Below, piece after piece: positions 1 through 12,037 of a DNA stretch of 64,000 nucleotides (position 1 is its first letter; each line of letters opens with the position of its first letter). The DNA is taken from contig OZ024736.1 of assembly GCA_964016875.1 (NCBI GenBank), forward strand, positions 37,418,707 through 37,482,706. Reading direction: 5' to 3'. Below the pieces are notes generated by a model that saw only the letters and a list, made by a program, of their open reading frames with translations, did not search any database and was not told where the DNA came from. Position numbers and translations under genes: made by a program. Source of the DNA: Fallopia convolvulus (lineage: Eukaryota; Streptophyta; Magnoliopsida; Caryophyllales; Polygonaceae).

Positions 1-188
1 TAAGACCAATATTGTTAAGTTCATAGTCATCAGATGGAAGAATCATACAAGGCTGAAGATCATCTGTTGATATCAGCAAAGGAGATTCACACTCAATCAA
101 TAAATCTGGCTCTTCTTGCTCATTTTTAGCTTTTATCTCTTGTTCATATTCAGCTTGTCCTTCTGCCTCTTCATATGTGAATGTTCAT

Positions 189-282
189 CCTTCTCTTTAG
201 ATTCCTGTGCTTTACATACACAATGGTCACCAAAGCCTTCTCTTTAGATTCGTGTGCTTTACATACACAATGGTCACCAAAG
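189..282. repeat. 47-bp tandem duplication, two copies
   Basis: Units 189-235 and 236-282 are identical except for one base (C in the first, G in the second, within the stretch ttctctttagattc). It lies in the tail-coding region or intron of the broken clathrin assembly gene and may add to its disruption. Confidence 0.9.
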
Positions 283-966
283 CCTTAGTTGATAAAGAAA
301 TTTGGAAATTAAGTGAGCTTGTATACACTCAAATATAGTAAGTAAATCAGATTCATCACCAGTTGTCTCTTTGAAACTGATCCTGTCTGTGGAGCTTCTT
401 TAACGTACTCTTCCATGGTTGCAAGAAATGTAGAGGGTGGCTGTCATGTGAAAAGTTTACTGGAACAACTCCTCAGCACTCAATGCGCTTCTTACTGTAT
501 ACCTTTCACAACAAACAACTACTTAGGTTTATTATTATTAACATCTTAATATTTCAAAATTCATAGCCAAGAAGTAATCAAGTAGATGAGCATTGATCAG
601 GCCATACCTTGGTTCCATTATGGAAGGATCTAGTCAAGCGTTCAGTTTCAATATCGTATTTCAACACCCTAAAACACTGTAGCTTTAATTTCTGCAAGGT
701 ACAGTACGTGCATAAGTACAGACCCATGCAGAACAATCCCAAGCTACAAGATAGTTAAATTCTTCAAGCTATTAGATAGCTTTTAGGGATTTGGAAAGGA
801 TGATAAAGACAAATTGCAAAAGAGAAATGAGTTACATACCATGATGGCCACATTCATCCTTAAAGTTGGCCAGGTGAGGCACCCGTGCCCTGTATGAGTG
901 GTTTGTAAGAAGCTCTCTAAAGAAAGGGTCATCCTCTCTTAGAGTCCTATGAATCACTATCAATAC

Positions 967-1941
967 TGTTGGATCCACGTGCGTTAGTATGAGCTTGTGA
1001 ACTAGCGATTAGGCAGTTCCCAAGGCAGTGGAAGTAAACAAAAGTAATACAGAAAGTAAAAGACACAGTTCCTTTATAGAGAACCCCACGACAACCAACT
1101 AGTTGTGTGAGTAAACCTATACCTCCGCTTGGAGGATTTTGAACGATCTACTTGTTTTATTGATTGTTCCCTAGTTACAACAGGCAGACTTACACTTCTC
1201 TGTTCCTAGCAGTTCTTCCTAACTCTAGCAACATTAGCAAGTCTTCTTAACCTAGTTCCTAAGCAAACAACTCAACTAAACACAAGATAAATCGAACCTT
1301 ACACCTTTGAGCTCACTGTCACAGTTCCCTAACTCCTGGGAACTCGGTTTCGCCATCGCCGAGATCGAACACTCATCACCGGAGACTTCTCTTCACTTGG
1401 TCTCTCTAGTTTCTTTGTATGTTGATATTTGTTCTACGAGAAGTGCCTATTCCAGACACTATTCATTTGACTTTATACTCTTTTGAACTTGGGCTCCAAT
1501 CTTCTTTTTCATGTTTATCCAAAATGTCCTTTGTCTTGCATGCCAAGTTTTCAATCTTCAAATGTGACTTGATTTGAACTTAGTCAACTTCAAATGTCAA
1601 TCGGAGCGCTGGATCGCTCGCCTCAGTCTGTTCCTCAAACCGAGCCTTTGTATTGTCTGAGACAAGATCCCGCGTTTCACACTGAATGGTCATGTCTTCA
1701 CATTTGAGTTCCCAAGCGATGAGAACGGTTCTCTCCGGAGTTCCTTTGATAGGAACTTGCTATCATGTATTCTTGAGTTCCTTGTGCATTCCCTCCTTAG
1801 AGTCTTTGTCAAATCTGGTGTTCCCTTGGAATCCTTGAATGTAAAGCGTAAGTTCCCATATGACGTTTTTCATTATCAAAACTGGATGCAAGCATCGTTG
1901 TTCGGATGTTTGGAACCAGAGTTCCCAACATTGTCCCAACA
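967..1941. mobile_element. Solo LTR inserted in the ANTH exon, TSD AATAC
   Basis: The 975-bp insert begins TGTTGGATCC and ends GTCCCAACA, with perfect TGTTGG/CCAACA termini. It is flanked on both sides by AATAC (962-966 and 1942-1946). Removing it and one AATAC copy rejoins the ANTH reading frame across the site (KVLIVIHR). No internal retrotransposon genes are present, so it is a solo LTR left after recombination. The left part resembles 60761-61103 in layout and wording (stretches such as agagaa and gaggattttgaa), so the two belong to one LTR family. Confidence 0.85.
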
Positions 1942-2015
1942 AATACTTTTATGGAAGCATGTAGTAGTGTAGCAAACAAGAGATTAAAGAACGCATAAAA
2001 TCATCCATAATAAAA

Positions 2016-2873
2016 TGTAAACGAGATTTGACCTAGAACTATCTAAGATCCGACAGATTTGAGTCAAGCAACTTCACACACGAACCAATCAAGCAAAAGA
2101 AAGCATAAAGTTGTCAGGAATTGTTTACCCGGTTTGAGTTCAAAGAACTCTACATCTAGGGGACCTCAATAGGAGAGATCCCGTCTTAGTCAAATGCACT
2201 AGATCAAACCAAAAGAGGTTCAAGTACAAAGTGATCAACAACTAGCAAAGCTAGACATCCAGAAACAAGAGAAGACGAAGAACGAAGAACAGAAAACAAG
2301 AGCAAAGGTAAGTATCGAGAAACGAAAGGGTTTCGGTCCCCTTCCACGACTACGAGTCTAGGTCAAGCCTTTCTAGACACCAAGGACTCCCGGAGATGAG
2401 TGGTCTCCGACGAGCTCCTTCTTCTTCCTCCTTTCTCTCTTTTCTTTCTCTCTTCTCTCTCTCTTTCTCTGGATCTAGGGTTTGCGCCGCGCGAGTGAAA
2501 TGAGCTCCCACGAGCTCTCAAGCCTCTAAATAGCTAGGTTACTCTGGAAGCTTCTCCAAACACGCCGTTTCACTAATGGAGCGTCTCCAACCACAGAATG
2601 GGCCAAAGACCAATAATTGGGCCAAGCACATAAATGGGCCTAGCTCCTTCTCAAGTTCGAGATCCATCCAACATGATACAAGCCTGGTTCGACTAAGGTG
2701 ACTCGGGTTTAGTTACCTCCAACCGGTTTAACCTGAGGTGGATACTAGCCCAATTCACCTATCAAACAAACCCTAAAAATAGGATGAACCCGGTTGTGGA
2801 TAGTTCTAGCTCTACCTAGTACTTTGATACATCTAATTGTACATGATAAAGATACATAGATGGATTATTTACA
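2016..2873 (-). repeat. 3' LTR of the Copia element
   Basis: 858 bp, TGTAAA...TTTACA. It aligns along its length with 7375-8231, sharing for example the cggtttgagttcaaagaa block, the CT-rich run near 2425-2475 and the end aattgtaca...ggattatttaca. Open frames inside are LTR noise, not genes. Confidence 0.9.
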
Positions 2874-2890
2874 ACATATGCCCTCTTAAT
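2874..2890 (-). promoter_or_regulatory. Polypurine tract of the Copia element
   Basis: On the minus strand the bases just before the 3' LTR include TTAAGAGGG. This is the short purine run that normally primes plus-strand DNA synthesis next to the 3' LTR. Confidence 0.6.
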
Positions 2891-2981
2891 CCATATATGT
2901 TTCTACTTTAAAGCTCCAATTCCATAGTGCACTTGACAGAACCGAGACTTCCCTTTTCTATCATTGGTCCAGCTCCACACC

Positions 2982-5900
2982 TCAACCTACATCCTTGATG
3001 TGGGGTGAGTCCCTGCAAAACTCAAATTTATTAAAAGGCACAATTTTTGTTCCAAAGTCTGCAGGGTTCACTTCACCAGCTATCTTCATAATATTGATCA
3101 GATGTTTCTCAATTTCATCTCTAACATAGTGAAATCTCATGTCTATGTGCTTAGTCCTCTCATGATAGACAAGATCTTTGCACAAATATAGAGCACGTTG
3201 GCTGTTAGTAGAGATCTTGGGAATATAGGACTTCCCAGTAATCTCTTTCAATATTGCTTTCAACCATGAGGCCTCTTTAGAGGCCTCCACAACAACTATG
3301 TATTCAGCCTCAGTTGAAGACAAGGCTACTATGGATTGTTGTTGGGATTTCCATGAAATGCAATTTCTTGCCTAAGTATATAAATAGGATGTAGTAGACT
3401 TCCTGTTATCTTTGTTGCTTGCAAAGTCAGAATCTACATAACCCTCCAGTTCAATATCGGGCTTATGCTCATCATATACCAGACCCATCTTCCTTGTTCT
3501 TGCAATATACCTGAGGCAATACTTCATAGCAGACCAATGTTTCTCACCAGGGTTAGACATAAACATACTTAAAACACTAATTGCAAAAACCAAATCTGGT
3601 CTAGTACATAACATGGAATACATCACAGAACCTACAACAACATCATAAGGCACATTATCCATTTTCTTAATCTTAGTAGAAGTAGTTGGGCAATCTTTCT
3701 TTGATAATTCTAGATGCCCTCCTAAGGGGATAGGTGCAGGTTTAGAGTCAAGTCATAGAAAACCTATCAAGCACCTTCTGTGTGTAATCAACTTGAGACA
3801 GTTTCATCATTCTTTTATCTCTATCTCTTATGATCTTAACACCTAGGATTCTCTAAGCTGGACCTATGTCCTTCATATCAAAATGCTTAACCCCAGTAAT
3901 GTCAGATTTGGAACTATTGAAAAGTAAGATATCATCAACATAAAACAACACATACAGAGGTTTACCATTCTTAACATGCTTGTAATACAAACAAGTATCC
4001 CATTTGCCTCTAACAAAGTGCATGGAAAGCATGCAAGAATTAAACTTCAAATTCCATTGCCTAGGAGACTGTTTTAAACCATATATGGACTTCTTAAGCA
4101 AGCAAGCATGATTAGGTTTGTTTTTATCAATGAAGCCTTAGGTTGTCTCATATAGATAGTTTCTTTCAAGTCACCATGTAAGAAGGCAATTTTAACATCC
4201 ATCTGTTCTATTTCCCAATCAAAAACAGTGGTCATAGCAAGCAGTAATCTCATGGTCTTATACTTAACTACATGAGCAAATATTTCATTGTATTCGATTC
4301 CCTATTTTTGTGTAAACCCTTTAGCTACAAGCCTAGCTTTGTATCTGGGTGAGTCAAGGTTAGTATCACCATCCTTAACTTTAAAAACCGATTTACAACC
4401 AACTAGCTTAACTTTATCAGGTTTAGGAACAAGGGACCAAGTGTCATTAGCATGCATACTCTGAATTTCTTCATGCATAGCTTTTAACCATTCATTAGCA
4501 TGCTTACTATGAATGGCTTGTTCATAAGATTCAGGATTAAAGCGAGCAACAACTTCAACAACAAGCGGGGCAAACTCAACAATATTAGTAGTGAACCTAG
4601 AATTTGGAATTCTAATCGTTGGTTCCCTATCCCTAACAAGTTGGTAATAAATAGGCACATCATGCTTAGGAGCATTGATCAAGTCATGCACATTTTCACT
4701 ATCAACTTCATGCATATCAGTATCATCATGCATATCATAATTAGGGATAGAGGGTTCACTTACTGCCCCACCTAATTGGTGGGATTGACTTGTGTTGTTT
4801 CCCTCTTCATATGCATTTTCTGCATCTTCTGCATTTTCTGCATTGTTGTTGATTACTTCATTAAAGTGCTCTTCCCCAGTTTTTTTTCTTTCGAGGTTCC
4901 TAATGAGTAAGAGTTAGCATATCCAATGTCAAACTCCTCCATTTCTAGTTGCTCATCTTGATTGCCATCAGGTATGTAGAATGGCCCCACCTGAGCCACT
5001 GTGTCATTAGCTTGTGTTTGAGTACATGTGTCCTCAATGGAAGACATTAGCTTTTGTTTAAAATAGAACTCATTCTCCTGAAAGGTAACATCTCTTGATA
5101 CAACAACTTTATAACCACCAAGTTGAATTAAAAGTAATTTGTACCCTTTGACACCTTCAGGACAGCCTACCATAACAGCCTTAACAACTCTAGGTTGCAA
5201 TTTTCTTTGATTTATATGAACATATGCAGTGCAACCAAAAGGTTTAAGATGTGAAATGTTAGGCTTATTTCCTGTCCACATTTCCTGTGGAGTTTTAAAA
5301 CTCACAACAGAAGATGGGGACCTATTTATGAGGTAAGTTGCAGTAATTACTGCTTCTCCCCATAGGGGTAGTTTCATCCCAGCACTAAAAAGCATGCATC
5401 TAGCCTTTTCAAGAAGAGTTCTATTCATTCTTTCAACTGTGCCATTTTGTTGTGGGGTATATGGCACAGTTAAATGTCTTTTGATTCCATTTTTATTGCA
5501 GTAGTCATCAAATATGTGGTTACAAAACTCAAGTCCATTGTCAGTTTTAAGACATTTGAGTTTAAGGTCAGAATGTTTTTCAGTGAATACATGTCAATCC
5601 TTAAAATACTCAAAAGCCTCACTTTTATGCTTGAGCAAATAAACCCACACTTTTCTAGAGTACTGATCTACAAGAGAGAGAAAATAATTCCTACCTCCAA
5701 TAGTCTATACATGAGCAGGCCCCTATAAGTCACAATGAACATATTCAAGAGGCCTTTTAGCTTCAAAAGATGACTTAGCAAAAGAATGTTTAGTACTTTT
5801 ACCAAACATAGAATTCTCACAAAAAGAAACATCATTCAAATTCATGTGTATGCCTATATGCCCCAATCTATTATGCTAAAGTTTGGATCTATCAACACAG

Positions 5901-6240
5901 TCTTTAGTCACAGAAACATTCAATTCAGGCAATATTATCCCTTATCACATCCCTGACTCCATGTGTAATAATCTTGCAGTTTAGTTCATCAAGCATAGAT
6001 TCAGACAACAAATTTCTCCTCAACTCAGGCACCCACCTAACATTCTATAAGACTCTAATTTTTCATCATGCATCTTGAGTGGTACACAACCTATCCCCTT
6101 GATAGCAAGAGTGGTGTGATCCCCAATCATGACTTCACCCCTATCATACAAGGACAAACTAGAGAAATATGATTTATGAGGAGTAGCATGCATAGTATAT
6201 CCAGAGTCAAGAATTCAAACATTTTTATTAGCATAATCAG
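2982..6240 (-). pseudogene. Copia pol relic (protease, integrase, RT, RNase H)
   Basis: Minus-strand pieces in order: protease (ILDSGYTMHAT near 6200-6230); integrase core with a TDNG motif near 5550 and a PYTPQQNGTVERMNRTLLE block at 5467-5410, which carries the final Glu of the DDE triad; RT in two frames (4733-4302 with NDTWSLVPKP and KARLVAKGFTQ; 4101-3853 with KKSIYGLKQSPRQW and FYVDDILLF, so the YVDD catalytic pair is kept); RNase H region (3662-3372, 3323-2982, with STEAEYI and HIDMRFHYVRDEI). The frames are separated by stops and shifts, so no intact polyprotein can be made. Confidence 0.9.
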
Positions 6241-6254
6241 ATACAACAAGCAAC

Positions 6255-7094
6255 TCATGAGAATAGAAGTTTCTTCCTCAAACACAAACACAATTTCCTT
6301 TTCCTTTTTCTTATTTTTCTCATTTCTAGCCTTTTTGGTGCAATCTCTAGAATAATGTCCAGATTTTCATAGTAATAGCATTTAACATTGGACATATCCT
6401 TTTTATCACCATTTCCCTTATCATATTTCTTCTGAATTTTCTTCCCTTTGCCTTTCATCATCATGACTTCATTCTTAGAGTCAATTTTGTCATTTTTCTC
6501 AATGCTTTTAGAGTTTCCATTAGTATGTTTAATCTTGAAGACTTTCAGAGACTCATTCTTTTGTATAATGTATTTAGAAAGTCTAGCAGCAGTTAACTCA
6601 TCTCTACCAAATTGGCAAACATCTTTTAGTACATCAAACTGAGCAGGCAAAGCATTCATCAAAAGAATAACCTGATGCATATCTTTTATTTTGTCTTCAC
6701 ACCTTTCTAAATCTTGGATAATTCTCAAGAACCTATCAAAATTATCTTTTATAGATTGATTCAGATCCATTTTGAAACTAAACAGTCTAGAAAAAAGAGA
6801 TATCTCAGAAGGCAAAGAATTAGTCAGGTGTTTAGCATCCAAGGCATCCCATAAGGGTTTAGGTTCAGTGATACTCCCAACCTGTCGAGCCACTTCATCA
6901 AACAATCGTAGCATGATTTCTGCATGAGCCAAATCCTGGGCTTGTTTCTTTTGCAACTCAGTGACTGTCGCATCCCAAGTATATGTAACAGTGTGATACA
7001 GTTTCTCCTTGATCAATATGGTTTTCATCTTGACTTTCCACATAGCAAAGTCAGTCTACCCATCTTAGGCCTTAATTTTGTAAGCATCCCCCAT
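6255..7094 (-). pseudogene. Copia gag relic
   Basis: The natural start is an ATG at 7094-7092 (MGDAYKIK), followed by two in-frame stops within the first 13 codons. From 7043 the frame stays open for 262 residues with the UBN2-type gag wording (EKLYHTVTYTWDA, HAEIMLRLFDEVARQVG, FDRFLRIIQDLE). The zinc knuckle is damaged: it reads CYYYENLDIILEIAPKR where two Cys and the His are expected, because of a frameshift. The same protein occurs in better shape at 62429-63381. Confidence 0.85.
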
Positions 7095-7360
7095 TTAGGT
7101 ACTTGTAAAAACAAGAAGAGTTTAGTAAAGGTAATAGATTAAGAAAGATGCAAAAGAACATAATATACACCACAAATCCTAGACTTCTATTGTAGGACCT
7201 ACCAAGGGTTACACTAGAACAATTCAGTACCCTATGTTGACAAGAAATCCAGCTCAAGGCTTACACACAACCAAAACAGGATATGCAATACAATAAGATG
7301 CTAAAGCGGAAGCTACCGGGATCAAACGAGGCAAGTTCAAGGTTAAATCCAAGAACCTGG

Positions 7361-7373
7361 CTCTGATACCACT
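7361..7373 (-). promoter_or_regulatory. Primer-binding site (initiator tRNA-Met type)
   Basis: The minus strand reads TGGTATCAGAGCC directly inside the 5' LTR. This is complementary to the 3' end of the initiator methionine tRNA, the usual primer for plant Copia elements. Confidence 0.85.
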
Positions 7374-7374
7374 T

Positions 7375-8231
7375 TGTAAACCAGATTTGACCTAAAACTA
7401 TTGAAGATCCAACAGATCTCAGTTAAGCAACTTCGCACATGAACCAATAAAGCAAAAGAAAGCATAATGGACACATGAATTGTTTACCCGGTTTGAGTTC
7501 AAAGAACTCTACATCCGGGGGACTTCAACAGGGGAGATCAGGTCCCAGTCAAATGCACTAGATCAAAGCAAAAGAGGTTCAAGTACAAAGATATCAACAA
7601 CTAGCAAAGCTAGACATCCAGAAACAAGAGAAGACGAAGAACGAAGAACAGAAAACAAGAGCAAAGGTGAGGATCGAGAAACAAAAGGGTTTTGGCCCCC
7701 TTCCACAGCTGCGAGTCTAGATCAAGCCCTTCTAGACACCAAGGACTCCTGTAGATGAGTGGTCGCCGGCGAGCTCCTTCTTCTTCCTCCTTTCTCTCTT
7801 TTCTTTCTCTCTTCTCTCTCTCTTTCTCTAGATCTAGGGTTTGCGCCACGCGAGTGAAATGAGCTCCCATGAGCTCTCTATCCTTTAAATAGCTAGGTTA
7901 CTTTGGAAGCTTCTCCAAATGAGTCGTTTCACTAATGGAGCGTCCAACCACAAAATGGGCCAAAGACCAACAATTGGGCCAAGCACATAAATGTGCCTAG
8001 CTCCTTTTCAAGTCCGAGATCCATCCAACAAGATACAAACCTGGTTCGACTAAAGTGACTCGGGTTTAGTTACCTCCAACCGGTTTAACCCAGGGTGGAT
8101 ACTAGCCGATTCACCTATCAAACCAAACCATAAAAATAGGATGAACCCGGTTGTGGATAGTTCTAGCTCTTCCTAGTACATTGATACATCTAATTGTACA
8201 TGAACAAATATACATAGATGGATTATTTACA
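7375..8231 (-). repeat. 5' LTR of the Copia element
   Basis: 857 bp, TGTAAA...TTTACA, paired with 2016-2873. On the minus strand it holds a TATA-like CTATTTAAAGG near 7881-7892 and, about 60 bases downstream, a purine (GA-rich) leader at 7776-7829. Confidence 0.9.
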
Positions 8232-9488
8232 AAAATAAAAAAATTTATGTGGTTGTAAATTTATATATAGAAATGTATGATAAAAGGCACAACTGATCTA
8301 TGCCAATTGCCAAGCTAGTTCAGATCTTTCAAGCATGTATCAGAGTTCCCTGATTACACAAGAGGAAATCATAAATTCACTTTATCCAATGATATGAACC
8401 TTAGGAGGAAATACAAATGATGTTTGACCCACTAGAGTTGTTAGCAGCGGTATTAATTGGAGTCTTTGAGATCAAATATCTATTCATATACAAAAGTTAA
8501 TTATAAATCAAAATACAAACTTTCCAAGTATTTATAAGAAGAAGTGGAAAAAAAGGATGAAAATGGGGAAAAGAAGATAAAACATATTACATATTTACAT
8601 GAAATTAAAAACTAGAAAACAAATTATAAAATGGGGCAGAAAATCACAGATAATATATAGGATGAGAATATGAGATGACATGACATGAATGTGGCAAATT
8701 AAAGGATTTAAAAATTGGCGGGAAATAAAATTAAAATTGGGCAGGGAAACCAAATACTCCAAATGTCGGGCTGAAAATAAAATATTTAACAATTGGACAA
8801 AATGATGCACATGGTAATCGAACCACATTCACAAATTGCAGTCCTCCCTCAACTCTTAGCAATTTGAGCCAGAAAGCTTTGTAGTTTGATTTTTGGCATT
8901 TGACACAAGATGGAAATTTTCGGTTCCTGGTCTAACTTTTGGGTTCTTTTACCTAAGCCTTTTGATAGTGCATAGATGCCAGATCATCAAATGGAAAAAT
9001 AATTAGAGACCACTCTTGTAGGAAGAATGTCGAATAGGAAAAGAATGGAAAAGTTTGCACCATAATGTTAATTGTTCAAACCAATCAACCAAAACTTTGG
9101 AGAGGAGAAGATATGTACAATTCAATTGCTTGTCTTAGTAATCTGCTTGCAAGCGCCTGGATACAGTAAACCGCATCCGATTGTGGACGAATCACCAATG
9201 TCGCCGCAAATATTTATGATGAAATTCAAACCAAAACTTCAATTTCCAATCAAAACCAACGAGGAATTTTGACTTTTTCATCGTTGGTGGCACAATATAA
9301 CGGTTCCACCAGTTCTGGTTTGGTTCCAGAATCGGAACCAATGTTTCCGACCCGGTTCGGTTCCTTGTTCCGTGAAACCGAACCTACCTCTACTTTCATT
9401 GAAATCTATTTAAACTCATCTAGAACGGAGTAGCCTAGGTTGACCTTTTAAACTGTATTTGAAGCCTAATCAAATTTTAGGAAAATTC

Positions 9489-9707
9489 CTTTTGGTACGC
9501 TCGAGGTTTTGACTTTTCCTTATGGTGCCCAAGAAAAATTCGTATTTCTTTTGGTACCTATTAAAATATTTTTTTAATATTTTTAACGGAAAATGTAATT
9601 TTTGGATGAAATTTGAGATTTGGGTGTATTTAGGCTACGGAAAGGATAAGAAATTTTTTTGGACACCAAAAGGAAAAGTAAAAACCTCAAGGATATCAAA
9701 AAATTTT
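9489..9707. mobile_element. Inverted-repeat (foldback/MITE-like) element
   Basis: The left arm 9489-9540 (gaggttttgacttttcctta...) and the reverse complement of the right arm 9650-9707 (gaggtttttacttttccttt...) match over roughly 45-50 bases with mismatches. An AT-rich core of about 110 bases separates them. No coding capacity. I could not fix the target duplication, so the superfamily is open. Confidence 0.6.
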
Positions 9708-9881
9708 TTAATGAATATTTAAATAACTGATCCTTTGTTCTAAGATATAAAATGTAACGTGGTAAACTGTACGAATATTCAATTATAATTATAAAGTCCA
9801 GAAACTAGGAATAGAGAGTGAATGTTGTAATCCACAAGATAAAATTGTGTGCGCCCACCCATCAAACAAGTCATTGTCCTC

Positions 9882-9981
9882 ATTGGACTTTCTTGTGTAA
9901 TACTTTTATTGAGATTAAAACTTATGATGAAATTGGACTTTTTTGTGTAATGCTTTTACTGAGATTAAAACTTATGATGAG
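9882..9981. repeat. 50-bp tandem duplication
   Basis: Two near-identical units (attggactttcttgtgtaa...cttatgatga), 9882-9931 and 9932-9981, differing at a few bases. Confidence 0.85.
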
Positions 9982-10514
9982 TGAAGAAGCTCATAATGAT
10001 CGGTTGACATATTTGAAAATAGGGAAATTGCTTTGAATAATCTTGAATTTAGGTATTTTTGTTTGTGTTGCAAGATTAATTGTTTATTATTGGTGTTCTT
10101 GAAATTTTGGGTTTCCCACCAATGTCATTTTCGATTCAAATTGTTTAAATTCAAGACTATTAATCTATTATAGTGTTCATCACCCTAAAAATTAGTATGA
10201 TGTAACTCATAAAACATCTGAATTCATATCTAAATTATCCCGATTTGAATTTCTAAATAATTCTCCATTTTAAGGGTAGTTGAGATCATGATGGTTCTAA
10301 TATAAATTTGAGTGTTTTAAGAATCAAATTTTACTAATTCAGGGTGAAAAACACAATAGGGTTGAATTTAATCATTTTCAACTTAAAAGATGCACCCACG
10401 GAAAAACCCAAAACCTTAGGGATATCAAAAAAAAAGATTTGATCTTGGGACACTAAGAAGAATATCATTAAAATCTGACACACTAAAAGAAATTTTGCTT
10501 TGGATTACTAATCA

Positions 10515-10872
10515 CTAGGGTGTAATGTCCGTGCTACGTACGGACTCACTTTATTTTTTTTATAAATATTTGAATTTTTAAAATTATTTATATGTTTTAT
10601 ACTTGATGGTTGAAATTACTTTGTAGTTTTTTTACAATCACAAAGCACATATTATTGCATCTTTTAGGGTATAATAATATAGTTGGGTTTAAGATTTTTA
10701 TATTTTTTAGTAATTATATGGACATTGATTGTCATTATCTATATGGGTGATATGAAACTTTTATTTTATAAAATTATTATGTTTCAAAGAATATCATTTA
10801 TAATTATATGGGTCTTATCTCCAACACAACTCCAAAAATATGATTTGCTTACGTATAAATTTTTGGTAGGAC
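10515..10872 (-). mobile_element. Helitron 3' end (minus orientation), copy 1
   Basis: The minus strand ends with a hairpin (GTCCGT ... ACGGAC), about ten bases, then CTAG, with T next (CTAG at 10518-10515). This is the hairpin plus CTRR signature of Helitrons. The adjoining 360 bases are repeated at 11691-12037. The 5' TC end was not located. Confidence 0.65.
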
Positions 10873-11491
10873 ATTCATTATTAGATGTTTAAAAATAGTA
10901 GTGTAAATGCTAAAATCATAATTTCTCATAATTATAATTATATTGGACATTTTACTTATGGTTTGGTTACTTATATTGGACAATAACACAAAATATGGGC
11001 GTGTTTCAAACCCGCACAAGAAAAGTCGTATATTCATGGGCGGGTTTAGGATCTGCATAGAATGGAATGCGCATCCAAAAAAAACGGAGTGCGAAAAATG
11101 TTGCCGTTTATTATATGTGCATGCTTTTATTATAGCTTTCTAGTCCAGATAGATGATTGCTCTTATTATGTGTTGTTGTGGGTTCCAATTCGTCAACTCC
11201 GATCTTCTGCTCATGGCCATATTTTAATTTCGATCTGTTTTGCATATGGATATCTCTAGAGCTCTAGTCTTACACGATGTGCATATGTGGGGGAATTACC
11301 GAGAGGTTTATCTCTCAAAAGGGTAATGACATAAAGCTCAAAGCCTAATATGACATCTCTCTCTCCTCCTCTTGAGGGAAAAAGGGCTATATATTTAACA
11401 CGCACACGCATGAAAAGAAAACGAAGAAGAGTGCATTTCGGTTCTCGATATCTTTCAAAATCACCCATTTCGGTTCTTAATAATTCACTTG

Positions 11492-11622
11492 AAACAATCT
11501 CAAATGTGCATAGGTAATGATCTTGCCTAAGACTTGATAGCAAGCAATGTGGACATAAAACAGTCTCAAATGTGCATAGGTAATGATCTCATCTAAGACT
11601 TGATAGCATTGTGGACATTAGT
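11492..11622. repeat. 66-bp tandem duplication
   Basis: The block aaacaatctcaaatgtgc...gcaatgtggacat at 11492-11557 is repeated at 11558-11622 with small changes. Confidence 0.85.
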
Positions 11623-11690
11623 ATCACCCTACTATTTGATATTAAATGACATCTTTTTTGATCGAATTAAATGACATCCTTCTTAAATTA

Positions 11691-12037
11691 CTAGGGTGTA
11701 GCACGAGCTCACTTTATTTTTTATAAATATTTGAATTTTTAAAGTTATTTATATATTTTATATTTAATGGTTGGAATGACTTCGTAGTTTTTTTTTCCAA
11801 TCACAAAGCATATATTATTGCATCATTGAGGGGTATAATAATATAGTTGGGTTTAAAAAATTTATATTTCTTATTAGTTATTTGGACATTGATTGTCATT
11901 ATCTATATGAGTGTTATGAAACTTTTATTGTATAAAATTATTATGCTTCAAACGATATCATTTATAATCATACAGGTTTTGTCTCCAACTCAACTTCAAA
12001 AATATGATTTTCTTACATGTAAATTTTTGGTAGGAAA
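11691..12037 (-). mobile_element. Helitron 3' end (minus orientation), copy 2
   Basis: A diverged direct repeat of 10515-10872, starting at the same CTAG position on the minus strand (11694-11691). It ends near tttttggtagga. Part of the terminal hairpin has been lost here. The ORF-like frames in both copies are unrelated to known proteins and are not called. Confidence 0.6.

Larger units (their letters stand above)
1..2015 (-). pseudogene. Clathrin assembly protein (ANTH domain, AP180/CALM-like) pseudogene, interrupted
   Basis: Reading the minus strand from right to left gives pieces of the ANTH domain, which binds phosphoinositides and recruits clathrin at the plasma membrane or trans-Golgi. 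Just beyond the solo LTR (about 1947-1960) and at 840-966 the frame gives KVLIVIHRTLRE, DDPFFRELLTNHS and VPHLANFKDE. A GT donor at 839-838 and an AG acceptor at 745-744 join in phase to the next exon (608-743), which gives AWDCSAWV, then two small frameshifts, then QCFRVLKYDIETERL. Around 470-510 comes a short SALSAEELF piece. A jump then leads to PPSTFLATMEEYVKEAP at about 395-450, so roughly the last third of the ANTH domain is missing. An acidic tail (EEPDLLIECESPLL) follows at 1-170. Frameshifts, the missing segment and two insertions mark it as dead. The family call rests on motifs I recognise. The 5' exons were not found to the right of 8231. Confidence 0.8.
2016..8231 (-). mobile_element. 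Full-length but decayed Ty1/Copia LTR retrotransposon
   Basis: The order on the minus strand is LTR (8231-7375), primer-binding site (7373-7361), gag, protease, integrase, reverse transcriptase, RNase H, purine tract, LTR (2873-2016). Protease-integrase before RT is the Copia order. The gag and pol wording is close to the second Copia element at 61104-64000, so they are related. Stops and frameshifts are spread through gag and pol. The 5 bases on either side (TAAAA left, AAATA right) do not form a clean target duplication. It abuts the last recognisable exon piece of the clathrin assembly gene. Confidence 0.9.
8232..10514. other. AT-rich intergenic or old intronic DNA, no gene recognised
   Basis: I found no coding exon here. 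It may include introns of the broken clathrin assembly gene, whose 5' exons should lie to the right, but none was recognised. The stretch 9290-9390 has degenerate GGTTCCGGTTC-like repeats. An inverted-repeat element and a 50-bp duplication are listed separately. Confidence 0.5.

Noticed and set aside
7480..7870. Open frames of 86-92 codons in 7480-7870 and their counterparts near 2130-2500
   Set aside because: They lie within the paired Copia LTRs.
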